Origin: Rhizodiscina lignyota | Lineage: Eukaryota > Ascomycota > Dothideomycetes > Aulographales > Rhizodiscinaceae | Assembly: GCA_010015805.1 (NCBI GenBank) | Contig: ML978128.1 | Location: 186,001-250,000 of the forward strand | Direction: 5' to 3' | Length of the DNA stretch: 64,000 bases | Shown here: in pieces, positions 1 through 9,883 of the stretch | Numbering within the stretch: position 1 is the first letter of the stretch | How the letters are laid out: each line of letters begins with the position of its first letter | Made by a program: the position numbers and the translations under genes | Notes under the pieces: model-generated | The model's database searches: none | Told to the model about the DNA's origin: nothing | The model's input: only the letters and a program-made list of their open reading frames with translations

Positions 1-2
1 AG

Positions 3-386
3 AAGTGGCGCTTTCGAGTCTTGAGTGAATATTATGCCGTCCCAGGAGTCAAGCCTCTCACTTTTACCATCGGTCGTAAAACTAGGCTGCTCTCGACTTG
101 CATACAAGGTCAAGAGAGTCAGGAAACTGCGCCTTGGGGAGACGATGTCGGCATGTCGAACATTCCGAAGATTTCGATATCCTGTGATAGGAGTTTTGTC
201 TTTTCGCGTGGTGATTTCCTCGGCACAATTGCATCCACGCCAGTCGTCACTCATCCCGAGATCCGTGCCGATGGACACTGGGTTGAACTCGAAAGCATTC
301 GTGAGATTCCGAGATTCCTGGGCGACTGCAACCTGCCGAATCTTCAAGACTTCAAGTTGGTCTCGACCAGACTGAACTATCGCTAG
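3..386 (+). CDS. Possible 3' end of a gene cut by the window edge
   Basis: A reading frame is open from the left edge to a TAG at 384-386 and encodes about 127 residues. It has no convincing ATG of its own, so if real it is the C-terminal part of a longer protein. The end (NLPNLQDFKLVSTRLNYR) is rich in Leu and Asn, which is compatible with an F-box or leucine-rich-repeat tail but not diagnostic. A second overlapping frame (about 25-375) is also open, so chance openness cannot be excluded. I do not recognise the product. Confidence 0.3.
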   Translation, partial: KWRFRVLSEYYAVPGVKPLTFTIGRKTRLLSTCIQGQESQETAPWGDDVGMSNIPKISISCDRSFVFSRGDFLGTIASTPVVTHPEIRADGHWVELESIREIPRFLGDCNLPNLQDFKLVSTRLNYR

Positions 387-907
387 TTAGTCAGGTTCCT
401 CCGGAGACATCGCTCTTCTCTGCGCAGCGAAGCGTCACTCTCGAGGATCTCGTGCATGTTGCCGATTCAGGACAAGAGGGAGCCAGCGCATGGACGGAGA
501 TGATGGTTTTCCTGAGAGATGAAAGATCGATAATGAACATCAATCGAATTGGATCGATTTACGATATGGAGGAATAATCATGGCATTTTACGACAGTAGA
601 TAACAATGGACACAAAGATATTCTCAATTGACGTACTGTTAGGTCCATATCGGCAGTGTCACGATCAGCTTGAGAAGTATAGCGAGGGCCATCCCATAAG
701 CCCGCGCACTCGTATTCGAAGAGCTTCGGGCGACTGGTCACTAAGCACACTGTAAATATCTGGTGTTCTGGGATTTAAGAGATTCGGCTGAGCTTACAGT
801 TGCAGCTAAATTTTCGATACAATACAGTTCGTATGCAGAACCCCGCTTGGACGCTGACAAAATCGAGGTCATTTGATCCCACTGTTCTAGCTGTCCTTTT
901 GCCCTAT
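387..907. other. Intergenic, no gene seen
   Basis: Short overlapping ORFs on both strands lack family signatures. It lies downstream of YIP1 and probably holds its 3' UTR. Confidence 0.5.
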
Positions 908-1926
908 CTAACCTCCTGATGCTTTCGTCGCCAACGTGCCACTCCCTCTTGAGCTGAAGATTGCCATTATCCCAAAGCCAAGATAAAAGAGTCCCAGTGG
1001 GTACGCCACCAACCACCTCATCTCGCTCATCCTACCCACTGCACAGAACATCGCGCTACTGCTATAAGTGCACCATAGGATTGCTGCGCTGACAAAGACA
1101 TACCCGAATAATCTGTCCATCGGCACTACGATGCCCACGAGGCTCGTTAACACAAGCGGCAGTAGGCAGTAGCCCAATACGGAGGCAGAGCGCAGGAATG
1201 TCAGTGAGCTGTTGAAATGCGAGCTCGTATGATGGACTTGTGAGGGAGGAGATGCTACGTTTTGTGCCGAAGGTTCAGAGGGCGGCGCCATGAGCGAGAA
1301 GATAGTGTGGAGGGTGACGGAGCCGAACGCGGCAAGGCCGTAGATGAAGCCAAAGTTTACCTTGCCGGACTATTTAATGCAATATTAGCTGGATTGCCTC
1401 ACGTGCGGAAGAGGATGGTGTTGTCCTTACCAATGCAAGGAATATGCCAAAGAGCAGCGCAAACAATATAGGACCCGCGAGGTCCGAATCATCCATGAGA
1501 TGCTGGTCTATTCGCGCCGTAGGGTTGAGCACTGAAAGAGTCTGACAGCAGCCGTATCGTGAGCGCCTGCTTCCGCTACTTCAAAGCGGGCAAACCTACC
1601 TTTGTCTTGATGTGATCGAAATTGACGCCAAGCTCTTCCAATAATGGAGGCTCCCCATCATATCCTTCGGTTCCAAAGGCCGCCAGCCAACCTGTTCTCA
1701 ATCCGCCTTGCTCTCCCATGCGCCCACTGACGCCAGGTTGGCCTCCAAAGCCGCCCCCAAAGCCTGCATTTGAGAATGCATTTGATTGTGCGCTGCCCGT
1801 GTATGCTTGGAAGGGCGTCGACTGGCCGGAGACGGGGGGTTGCGAGTATCCGGAGGAGTAGAAGTTGAGATTTTGAGGGTTCGATTGCGGGTAAGCGGGT
1901 TGGTTGGGTTGGTAGTAGTTGGCCAT
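908..1926 (-). CDS. YIP1: Yip1-family ER-Golgi membrane protein
   Basis: Model: complement(join(908..1369,1431..1541,1600..1926)), 299 aa. Yip1 binds Ypt/Rab GTPases and is needed for COPII vesicle biogenesis at the ER-Golgi interface. The N-terminal 90 residues are Gln/Asn/Pro/Gly-rich (start MANYYQPNQP) as in YIPF5/Yip1. They lead to the family signature PPLLEELGVNFDHIKTK, then TLSVLNP and DQHLMDDSDLAGP across the first splice. The remainder is the hydrophobic Yip1 domain with about five membrane spans, ending near LVAYPLGLFYLGFGIMAIF. Both introns (58 and 61 nt) use GT..AG, and the acceptor at 1542 was chosen because it restores the KTK-TLSVLNP junction. The C-terminal tail after the last span is about 16 residues longer than I expect for yeast. 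Confidence 0.88.
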
Positions 1927-2777
1927 GTTGGCCAGTTTGCGGAGAAGGCGACGCGCGATGCGGTGGAGAAGAGAAAGGCGGCGTCGTGAAGACCTTTGAA
2001 AATCAAGGCAGATCTGGAGCGAAGTTGGTGATCTCTCAATGGTCGAAGAGGAGGCAGAGCAAGGACGGATTGTAGGAATACTTCATACAGGCAGCTGCTT
2101 AGCTGAACTTTTGGCAATGTGGTCCATAGAGCTCGATGCCAAGCTTACCTTTGATTGGCTGGTGAAGGTGGATTTCCACGTCTCCTTTTAGCTTCTCTGT
2201 CCATTACCTCGTAAACAAAGAGACAATCATTCAATGTTCGCATTCTCCCTGAGATAGCTGACCTACGGTATTTCTTCCAGCACGATGCGTATCCGACTCC
2301 CTTACCACGAGCGGTATCAATACGTATTAGTCGTATCCATGAGAGGCAGCACCGCGCCTCAATTCTTTGGCCAATCACTAAGCTATGAATTGTCGCTCGC
2401 TAAGCAAATCAAGTTAAGAGAGGCACGCACGTCAAGCCATAGCTACGATACATTCGAACTGTCCCAATCACCCTTGGTCGTTATAGTGTGGGTGTTGAAG
2501 CTGTGCGTTCTTGATAAAACCTGCACAAAGAATATCAAATCAAGCTATCAAAGGTGCTCTCGGACACGTGGAAGAAGAGAGTTTGTTCGTGGCGCATGCG
2601 TTCGACTTCGTTGGTAAGGAGGTTTGCGGCATTGGTGCCAAGCCCGAGACTTCGCGACGGAACTTTCCCAATGCCATCATCGTCCGTTTGCCTCTGCGAC
2701 ACTTTTAATCCCACGAAATCTCTGCGCAAAGCCAATCTTTAAGCTTCTTCTCTCTTGTCATTGTAGAGCAAGCCAAT
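1927..2777. other. Divergent promoter region YIP1 / cytochrome c synthase
   Basis: 851 bp between two head-to-head genes. ORFs here are short and overlapping. No repeat or RNA gene is evident. Confidence 0.5.
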
Positions 2778-4074
2778 ATGGGTTGGTTCTGGTCCGATCT
2801 CTCACCAAACTCTCTTCCCCCAAGCACAATTGCGCCTCATCCTGTGTCGAGTCCCGATGCAAAACCACCGGTATGTACAATCCCCCTTTTGTCTTGCGAA
2901 AATTAACGCCTGGCAGCCGGGCTGTCCTATGCACAACTCCTCCTCTACAAACTCTCCATTCAGAAAACCATTATTGTCAGAGTCGAAACCATCTCCGGCA
3001 TCGAAATCATGTCCCTATGCTCCTCCGACAGCCGCATCAACCTCCGTCCCCACAAACTCTTCACCACAGTCCGAGCAACCTTCCACAGGAGGAACTAGCT
3101 CATGGATGTGGAAAATCAATCCTCTAAACCTCATGCCATCTCTCCCCAACGCCCCAACTACCTCCTCACAGACCGTATCACTTCCCTTGGAGCGCGAAGG
3201 CTCTTCGATCCCCCGAGGACCATGCGCTCCATCCTCAAAGTCCGCCGGCGGTTGCCCCGTCAAGCATTCCTCTCCAAACTCCTCATCATCATCTCCTCCA
3301 GCTGAATCCGCCTACGCCGACTCTACCTCGGACAAATGGCAGTACCCTTCTCCACAGCAAATGTACAATGCGCTACTCCGCAAAGGCTACACGGACACCG
3401 ATCCCACCGCCGTGCCCGCCATGGTCTCGGTACACAACTTTCTGAATGAAGGCGCGTGGGCCGAGATATTAGAGTGGGAGCGACGTTTCAGCCCAGGCCT
3501 GTACACCGGATGGCGCATCTCGTCTCGCGGGGAAGAGAATAGCTACTTTGGCGCGATGACAGAGCTTGAAGAGGATGGTTGGAGGAAGGCGATGCGGAGT
3601 ACGCGGCTGCGGCTAGCAATGATGGCCGACAAGCAGAAACTCGATGAGGGGAAGGAGCTAGAAGAGACACCGGAGCCAAGACTACTGCGGTTTGAGGGCC
3701 GACCGCAGGATAGAACACCCAGGTCAAGATGGCTGGAGCTTTTAGGAAAGGTCTGGCCTACGGAGTACTCGTCAGCACCGCCGTTCGACCGGCATGATTG
3801 GTATGTGCTGAGGCATATGCCAGACGGCAGCACGAAGGAAGTGCGATATGTCATCGACTACTACAGCGGTCCGACCGAAACGACGGGTGAACCTGTATTC
3901 TACTTGGACGTCCGGCCCGCAATTGACGGTCCGACGGGATTCGGGGAGAGAATATTGAGATGGGGAGGGGATGCTTGGTGGAGAGCGAGCGGCGGTACGG
4001 TGCGCGAGCAGTCGGAGCTTGAGAGAAAGATACAAGAGGCTAGGGAGAGAAGAAACCAGCACGGGGAGAGATGA
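2778..4074 (+). CDS. CYC3: Holocytochrome c synthase (cytochrome c heme lyase)
   Basis: Model: join(2778..2870,2917..4074), 416 aa, with one 46-nt intron (GTATGT..CAG). The enzyme attaches heme covalently to apocytochrome c in the mitochondrial intermembrane space. Family marks in order: the heme-regulatory motif PGCPMH (residues 32-37), a second Cys-Pro (CPYAP, about 63), INPLNLMP, SIPR, YPSPQQMYNALLRKG and VHNFLNEGAWAEILEWE. H204 in the last motif aligns with the heme-ligand histidine of human HCCS (His154). After SIPR there is a Ser/Pro-rich insert of about 40 residues carrying a third Cys-Pro (GGCPVKH). The start MGWFWSD comes from the first ATG whose frame reaches the donor; longer frames in exon 2 miss the first CP motif. 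Whether it acts on cytochrome c or c1 cannot be told. Confidence 0.9.
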
Positions 4075-4492
4075 CCTTAATTGTTTTCGTTCGTGTACAT
4101 TTTGATCGACTTTGGCTCAAGTCTACCGTATATTTGGGAGGGCTAACTGCTTGTATCATAATCTCTTCTCCTTTTTGTATTATCCACATTACCAGCACGC
4201 GTTAGTAGCGCTGTCATGAACTCGGCGGATTTGTACCGCGAATACATTATTGGGAGCGTCTTTGGCCTGTTACCATCCGGACAAAACCAGCGGAAATATT
4301 TGAAAATTTGCATGTACTGAAGAAAGTTCTTCCATTATCACTCAACAAGTGATGATGATGCGTTCGAGTATAACGAAACTCTCCAAAAGTGCTGCTGACT
4401 TAGGTCTATATTTCTAGCCTCTATCGTTAAAAGTATCATACAAATGAATGTAACAGCGCTCTATCAGTCATTAGACATGTTCTCATTACACC
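4075..4492. other. Convergent 3' ends, no gene seen
   Basis: 418 bp between the ends of the heme lyase and RNase T2 genes. AT-richer, and presumably the two 3' UTRs. Confidence 0.5.
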
Positions 4493-5590
4493 CTACTTCC
4501 TCGCCTTGTACGGAAAAGTAGGTGGCTTCGACCAAACGCTGCCGTTGGTGCGTTCGTAGTAGTGCAGAGCTCCAGGCGATGTTGCACACGTGGTGTTGAA
4601 CGAGCCAGCACCGGTGGGAACTGCGTGTCCCTCCTGTGGACGTCCGTAAACCCACATGTAGTACCAGACCTCGTCGACAATAGTCCGTCCATTGTCTGTC
4701 GAGTTCGCGCCAGCCGCTGTCTCATTGAACATCGGTCCCGTGCAGCCGATATAAGGAGTTGCTCCATGCGCCTTGGCCAAGGGGTCTTGGATATCGCTCA
4801 GAGTGTAGGTCTGCTTTGTATTAGCTTTGCCTCGGTGAATGAATCGGCTTGCATACAGTGCTGTTGCTAGGCGTGACGCCGGCGTCGCTCAACCACTTCC
4901 ATGTTGGGAACCTCTCATAATACATAATTGCCGTCTCGAAGAAGTCGACCACCTCTTCGTGCTGCACGTATTGCGGGCCGTAGCACGGCACATCGAAGGT
5001 ACTGTAGCATGTCGCGTGCTTGCTGAACTCGTGGCCCCAGAAGTCGTGGTTTGGCCCACCTTGGTTGATCCAGAAGTGGTTCATCCAGTCCAGAAGATCA
5101 AACTTGCCGAAGGGCTCGAGGAAAGTGCCGACATTTGGGCCAGTGTATGGTGGTACGGGAGTGCCATCAGGCGTCCCCGTGGTTGTATTAGGGCTTGGGA
5201 ATGGGTCGTATTGACGGTTCAGATCGCAGTATTGTGTGAAAGAGCCGTTGCAGAAGTCAGGCCAGAGACCATGCAGGGTCCATTGATTAGGAGGGAGGAG
5301 TTGGCCTTCGGACTCGAGGCCAGTGTATGTGTCCCAGAATTGGGTGCTGAGCAATAGACCACCAAAGGTCTCTACGCAGCAGGTGTCGATCGGCTTAGAC
5401 GTGTTCAGGTGGCAGCTGAGTAATGGTTGTTCTGACAGTCTGTGAGTACGAGAGCAATTTGAAATTTCATATTGAGAGGTTGTTGAATACCAATGACGCA
5501 TGTGTGATTGTACTTTGTCTCATTACCAAAGAGCACAGCAGAGGTAGCGCCAGCGAACAACGCGATCGACGCGACTTTCGAGAATGCCAT
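4493..5590 (-). CDS. Secreted ribonuclease T2
   Basis: Model: complement(join(4493..4810,4857..5431,5491..5590)), 330 aa. An extracellular or vacuolar endoribonuclease that cleaves RNA through 2',3'-cyclic intermediates. A signal peptide (MAFSKVASIALFAGATSAVL) is followed by Cys-rich fungal RNase T2 sequence (TCVIEQPLLSC, DTCCV). CAS I is WTLHGLWP with catalytic H87. CAS II is HDFWGHEFSKHATC with H167, E168 and H172. The usual HGTC reads HATC here, a mild Gly-to-Ala change. Several N-glycosylation sequons (NGS, NST, NTT) fit secretion. Introns are 59 and 46 nt. The acceptor at 5432 was preferred over one 8 nt upstream because it keeps the conserved PLLSC in frame. The ATG at 5590 fits a signal peptide better than the upstream in-frame one at 5608. 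Confidence 0.9.
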
Positions 5591-6116
5591 TGTGAAGGAA
5601 AAGAGCAATGACTTGGATCTGACTGAGAAACATTTCCATGACGCGAAGAAAGAGCTCTACTTATTTCTCTGCACATTCTCGAATTCTGGAGCTCAAGCTG
5701 CAAGTCCGCGCAGCCCAAGATGAGCTTTTCCACAAGAGGCAGGCCAGTGAGCCACTCAAGAGCATTGGCATCGTGGCAAATGAGTGCTTAGTGGGTGAGA
5801 AGTGAACAGTTGCGGCCGTTCCTGCGGGTGGATCGTACTCTTCGAGATGCTCGAGCTGCCCCCGTGCGCCGGACTACTGGTACACGCAAAGTCTTGGGTG
5901 TAGACCCTCGTTCACGGCGAGCCTTTGGGTCCGAGCAGGGAGCGGGAGTCGTGCGTAATACAAAACGCGGGCCAATCAGTGGGCGGAGTCGCCGTGGGTA
6001 CGACTTGTTGAACAGGAAGCTGTTGAGCGCATGACAAAATGATTTCGGACATCGAGAAGGTGGACATGCAGCAATAGGGGAAAGTATCGCCGCTGGAGAC
6101 GAAGAATTTCAAAGGA

Positions 6117-6147
6117 GCCCGGCCGGATTCTCGGGATTAGGCCGGGC
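6117..6147. repeat. GC-rich inverted repeat (8-bp perfect arms)
   Basis: GCCCGGCC at 6117-6124 is matched by its exact reverse complement GGCCGGGC at 6140-6147 around a 15-nt loop. It lies about 370 bp upstream of the SDR start codon. It could be a protein-binding palindrome or a cruciform; function is unknown. Confidence 0.6.
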
Positions 6148-6360
6148 AGGGCTGATTGACATCACGACAACCTCCTTTTACCGCCATTCCATTCTACCGG
6201 ACACAACCGATTTCTCGCTCCTTTTCACTGCTCGGCCCGTCATGATTATTCTCGAATATGGACTTCTATCGGCACTTTACTGTAAGAGCGAGAACGGACT
6301 ACTTCCCGGTACTCGATGGACGGATTGTATCCTGCCGTCGATTCCGTTATACCCCGCAAG

Positions 6361-6368
6361 TATAAAAG
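6361..6368 (+). promoter_or_regulatory. TATA box of the SDR gene
   Basis: TATAAAAG lies 159 nt upstream of the ATG at 6520, a normal distance for a fungal core promoter plus leader. A TATA-driven promoter suggests a regulated rather than housekeeping gene. Confidence 0.6.
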
Positions 6369-6519
6369 GACGATAGAGTGAATTCCTACATGTTGATATT
6401 TCTTCCTTTCAGCACGCAGTCGAACAATTCTTTGAAGCAATTCACCGTTTTACAGTGTCTGAGTATACCGTTGCGTCAGGCCCTCACAACAAGCATTCCG
6501 AGCCCGAAACTCATTCATC

Positions 6520-7371
6520 ATGGCCAACCAGTGGGCACCCAATATCCCACCACGTCCGAGTCGATCGCTCGCTGGCCGCGTTGCCATCGTGACAGGAGCT
6601 GGTGCTGAGGGTGAGGGCATCGGCAATGGTCGTGCCGCAGCCGTCCTCCTCGCCGAGGCCGGCGCCTACGTAGTTTGCGTCGACGTCAGGGAGGAAATGA
6701 CGGCAACGACCATCAAGATGATCGAGCAGGATGGCAAGGGCAAAGCGATATCATTCAAGGCAGACGTCACGCAGAAAGATGAATGCAAGGCTATCGTGGA
6801 CAAGGCAGTTCAGACATGGGGACGGCTCGATATCCTGGTGAACAACGTGGGTATCAACGGTCCGAAGGGCAACGCCGTCGATGTGGATATGGAAGGCTGG
6901 ACAAACGCCATGAATGTCAATGTCACAAGTATGGTGCTCATGGCCAAATATGCTATCCCGGAGATGAAGAAGAATACGGACACCCACATGTACAAAGGAT
7001 CTATTGTCAACATTGGCTCTGTTGCGGGCTTGAAGGGCGGCATCCCACACATCCTCTACCCGACAACGAAAGGCGCAGTGGTGAACATGACCAGGGCAAT
7101 GGCAGCCCATCATGCTCCAGATGGAATCCGTGTGAACTGCGTCTGCCCCGGAATGGTCTTTACACCGATGATGTACCTGTCCGATGAAGGATCGTTTATG
7201 ACGCCAGAAATGCGAGAAAAGAGGAAAGGGAGGAGTCTGATGAGGACTGAGGGCAGCGGTTGGGATATTGGCGCCGGAGTCAGGTACCTGTCCAGTGACG
7301 AGGCACGGTGGGTCACTGGTGTCATTCTTCCTGTAGACGCCGGTGCTACAGCAGCTGTGCTACTAGGCTAG
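6520..7371 (+). CDS. Short-chain dehydrogenase/reductase
   Basis: Single exon, 283 aa, of normal classical-SDR length. NAD(P)-dependent oxidoreductase of alcohols or ketones; the substrate is unknown. Visible features: Rossmann motif VTGAGAEGEGIG (about 24-35), acidic DVR after beta-2 (D55, suggesting NAD preference), ADVT (about 81-84), NNVGING (108-114), catalytic N131-region MNVNV, S167 in NIGSVAG, and Y180/K184 in YPTTK. The C-terminal VTGVILPVDAG is typical. The glycine-rich loop is about three residues longer than the usual TGxxxGIG. It lies 4 kb upstream of the metabolic group at 11-20 kb and could belong to it, but the small-ORF island separates them. Confidence 0.9.
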   Translation: MANQWAPNIPPRPSRSLAGRVAIVTGAGAEGEGIGNGRAAAVLLAEAGAYVVCVDVREEMTATTIKMIEQDGKGKAISFKADVTQKDECKAIVDKAVQTWGRLDILVNNVGINGPKGNAVDVDMEGWTNAMNVNVTSMVLMAKYAIPEMKKNTDTHMYKGSIVNIGSVAGLKGGIPHILYPTTKGAVVNMTRAMAAHHAPDGIRVNCVCPGMVFTPMMYLSDEGSFMTPEMREKRKGRSLMRTEGSGWDIGAGVRYLSSDEARWVTGVILPVDAGATAAVLLG

Positions 7372-7818
7372 TAGGCGCCAAAGCTGGACACTTCGTGTCA
7401 CTTTCATCATTGCACAATTATGGTGTTCGGCCGAAAAATAGAAAGATATCCCAACGTGATCAGCCTCTTGACGCGTGACCGGAAATCGACCAGAATCAAT
7501 TTCATGTTGGCGCTTATGCCTTTCTTCTGTGTGAATCTTCCTCATATTCTCTCTATGATACTCTGCCTAAAGTGAGAATTCGCACTTTGGGCTTCAATTT
7601 AACCTTTGAATCACATTCGCTGTTACTCTATTGACCATGACGAATAAGCGCCTCAGCATTGAAAACCGTACATCGAACAAGCTCTCGAGCGTTGAAAGAC
7701 TCATAGCAGTTTAACTTCTCTCGACCCAAGAACGCTCGTTGCCTCACGTCGGGCTCAGGTTTAGTATCGACTTCCCCTGGGGAGCGCAGCCAAACTCGTC
7801 GCAAACGTCGCGGCAAGA
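7372..7818. other. Intergenic, no gene seen
   Basis: SDR 3' region and start of the small-ORF island. Only short unsupported ORFs. Confidence 0.5.
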
Positions 7819-8046
7819 ATGGACTCCAATCAATCGAAGCCTGAGAAGAACGGCATGAATTTGCAGCTGCCCGACTCAATCAAATTCGACTTTGGAGATC
7901 TTCCCAGGACCGCAAAGCCGTCGCCGCCCATCGGACCTCCTACATTATGGGCCTGCAAAGTCTACGGCCGGGAGAACACGGGCTACGGCATTCTCGACAT
8001 CTGGAAATATTGTGGTGAGAAGAAGTGGCTCATATCCTGGGCCTGA
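7819..8046 (+). CDS. Small hypothetical protein (75 aa)
   Basis: ATG-started ORF, 75 aa. It begins with a polar stretch rich in Lys, Asn and Pro and ends in an aromatic region (GYGILDIWKYCGEKKWLISW). No family is recognised. It stops abruptly, so it may be the first exon of a longer gene or a chance ORF. First of five small ORFs on the same strand. Confidence 0.3.
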   Translation: MDSNQSKPEKNGMNLQLPDSIKFDFGDLPRTAKPSPPIGPPTLWACKVYGRENTGYGILDIWKYCGEKKWLISWA

Positions 8047-8389
8047 TGTGCGTCTCTTGAACCACTTTATAGCAACGGGGAAACTAATTAACGGAGTTGT
8101 GCAGGGTTATCAGTGATTTTGCTACGATATTATTCATACGCCGAATATCAGCGTACTCAGAAGACGTCTAATTGCCCATTTACAGCTTCCATATCGCATT
8201 GCACCTGTCATTTGCTACAAACAATTTTCTTTTGTGGAAAGAGCAAACAGCACATACGATTCGGGACCCTCAACGCAGATCACACCACGCCAGTTCATTC
8301 ATCATCATAATCATCAACAGCTTCTTCATGGGAATCTCTCCATTACTCTTTCATCATTAAATCTCGGATCTCGATATTGTACGGCCAGG
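8047..8389. other. Intergenic, AT-rich
   Basis: 343 bp with a CAT-rich run near 8301-8320. An open frame continues upstream of 8390 but lacks an ATG. Confidence 0.4.
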
Positions 8390-8758
8390 ATGACCTTCCC
8401 AGCACCGAAACATACGTGGCAGTCAAGAAGATCCAACAGAAGCGCCACACCTCCGGGCACAATCTATCGATATCGGCACACGCTATTTCAACGACCACCC
8501 TGCGTCAACGATGCTGCCAGCACCAGCAAGATAAAAGTCGAGCCAGTAGAGTACCCATCGAGCGACGATGATCCCACCAGCACTAGCGAAATAAAAGTCG
8601 AGCCATATCAATGCCCATCCAGCCCCAACGATCCCGTTGGCATCAGCAATAAACAGGTCATGTCTCGCTGTTCAAAGTGTGATGTCGTTTGGATCGGAGT
8701 CCCGCCAGGCTCCACGTGTCGCCAGGGCATCGTACTATGCAGGGGCCTGACGTTCTGA
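8390..8758 (+). CDS. Small repeat protein with two IKVEP motifs and a Cys-rich tail
   Basis: 122 aa from the first ATG in an open frame. It is basic at the N-terminus (HTWQSRRSNRSATPP). Two consecutive 20-residue repeats follow, each with STS-[KE]-IKVEP and PSS.(D/N)DP, then a decayed third copy (GISNKQV). IKVEP fits the sumoylation consensus psi-K-x-E. The tail has CSKC and later Cys (CSKCDVVW..STCRQGIVLC), spaced like a small zinc ribbon. No known family is recognised. The combination suggests a nuclear or regulatory peptide, but this is inference. Confidence 0.45.
   Translation: MTFPAPKHTWQSRRSNRSATPPGTIYRYRHTLFQRPPCVNDAASTSKIKVEPVEYPSSDDDPTSTSEIKVEPYQCPSSPNDPVGISNKQVMSRCSKCDVVWIGVPPGSTCRQGIVLCRGLTF
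8521..8660 (+). repeat. 60-nt tandem repeat, 2.3 copies
   Basis: Units at 8521-8580 and 8581-8640 share ATAAAAGTCGAGCC at the same offset (8531 and 8591), and a third copy decays after 8641. The period is a multiple of three, so the repeat is preserved in the protein frame. Confidence 0.75.
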
Positions 8759-9067
8759 TGAATAACTGAATGGTTAAAGCCGGGATATCATGGAGCTGAA
8801 AGAAAGGATGCAGGTTCAGGCTTCAGGCGGGCGAGGCGAATGGGGCAGTCTTTGAGAGAGCATATGTCGCTCTCTCTGTGAGTGGGCCGAATGTTGGGCG
8901 TTTTGTGAAGAGTTCAGTCTTTGTTTAGGTATCGTTGGATGGCTGTCACTCCTTTGGCGGGTATTATGGGCGCAGCATAAATTGATTGCAATGCTCTGAA
9001 TATCTCCAGTTCTTACTCTGACAACACCCCCACATGCACCTGGGAATCCTTTCCTTGCATCATCAAG
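8759..9067. other. Intergenic, no gene seen
   Basis: 309 bp between two small ORFs. Purine-rich stretches only. Confidence 0.4.
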
Positions 9068-9583
9068 ATGACTTCGAAGACCGGTAAAGGTAAAAATAGA
9101 AAGCCAAGCCTTACCGTTCCCAAAACACCCGAATTTAACAGCCTCAAATCACCTTTAAAGCCAAAATATGCTAATCAAGATGAGGACTACAAGCGGGAAC
9201 CCGGCTCCGATCAGACTCCGCAGGATTTCATAGAAGGTGCTGAAGCTTCCAAAAGTGCTGCTAAAGCTTCCAAAAGTGCTGCTCAGGTGCAGGATGCAGA
9301 TTTGCCTCTCAAACCACAATGTGACGATCCTAGTGTCCGAGCTGAGTTAGATGCGATCAAGGAAGCTGTCGGGAGCACACTCAAACGCGTGTCGGACAGT
9401 CCGCACTATGCTGCCATCTTGGAAGGTGTTATTTCGTTCCTTTGCAAAGACCTGAGTGCTGCGGAGATCAAAAGAGTCGGAATGGGTCTGTGGGACTTCG
9501 CATTTTCACAAGAAATGAAAGAGCGGAACGCAGGAGGGAGCGTGAGTAGTGCAGGGTTGCCAGGGGAAAATGCGTCCCTGTGA
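9068..9583 (+). CDS. Hypothetical protein (171 aa), island paralogue A
   Basis: Single ATG-started ORF. The N-terminal half is Lys/Pro/Ser-rich and looks disordered (GKGKNRKPSLTVPKTP). It contains a 7-residue tandem repeat EASKSAA/KASKSAA encoded by a 21-bp duplication. The C-terminal half (about 90-155) is predicted helical: IKEAVGSTLKRV, LEGVISFLCKDLSAAEIK. Its spacing resembles the next gene: Y, then L-C-x-(D/E), then an I..V..L pattern and an ER end. No family is recognised. Coding status is supported by length and by the in-frame repeat. Confidence 0.5.
   Translation: MTSKTGKGKNRKPSLTVPKTPEFNSLKSPLKPKYANQDEDYKREPGSDQTPQDFIEGAEASKSAAKASKSAAQVQDADLPLKPQCDDPSVRAELDAIKEAVGSTLKRVSDSPHYAAILEGVISFLCKDLSAAEIKRVGMGLWDFAFSQEMKERNAGGSVSSAGLPGENASL
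9243..9283 (+). repeat. 21-bp tandem duplication
   Basis: AAGCTTCCAAAAGTGCTGCT occurs at 9243 and again at 9264 without mismatch. A recent in-frame duplication inside the 171-aa protein. Confidence 0.85.
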
Positions 9584-9883
9584 TGCACAGTACATGAATC
9601 TATGTTGAATTAGCAAACTGGATAGCAAACCCTCCAAACATCCGAGGGATGATCTTAAGATTTCTCCAGTTTGTCGGTATCAAGGTGTTGTAGCCCAAAG
9701 TAAGATGAAACGTAAACAGCCGTAGCGACAAGCAGTGCTGCTGTATGCGACCGTCGTTGCTACATGTTTGTGGCGGTAGAAGGGTTTGTTTGGTGTAATA
9801 TAAATAATACAACCAACTCACCAAATCAGTGGAAAAGCCAGCCCCATTTGTTACTGCTACTTGGATTCATGCAAGCGTCCATC
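9584..9883. other. Intergenic, no gene seen
   Basis: 300 bp. An upstream open frame runs into the next gene, with an alternative ATG at 9869. Confidence 0.4.

Larger units (their letters stand above)
5591..6519. other. Divergent promoter region RNase T2 / SDR
   Basis: 929 bp between head-to-head genes. It contains the inverted repeat and TATA box listed separately. No ORF with family features. Confidence 0.5.

Noticed and set aside
1698-2117. 139-codon ORF on the - strand
   Set aside because: Overlaps YIP1 exon 1 in another frame; the YIP1 frame carries the family signature.
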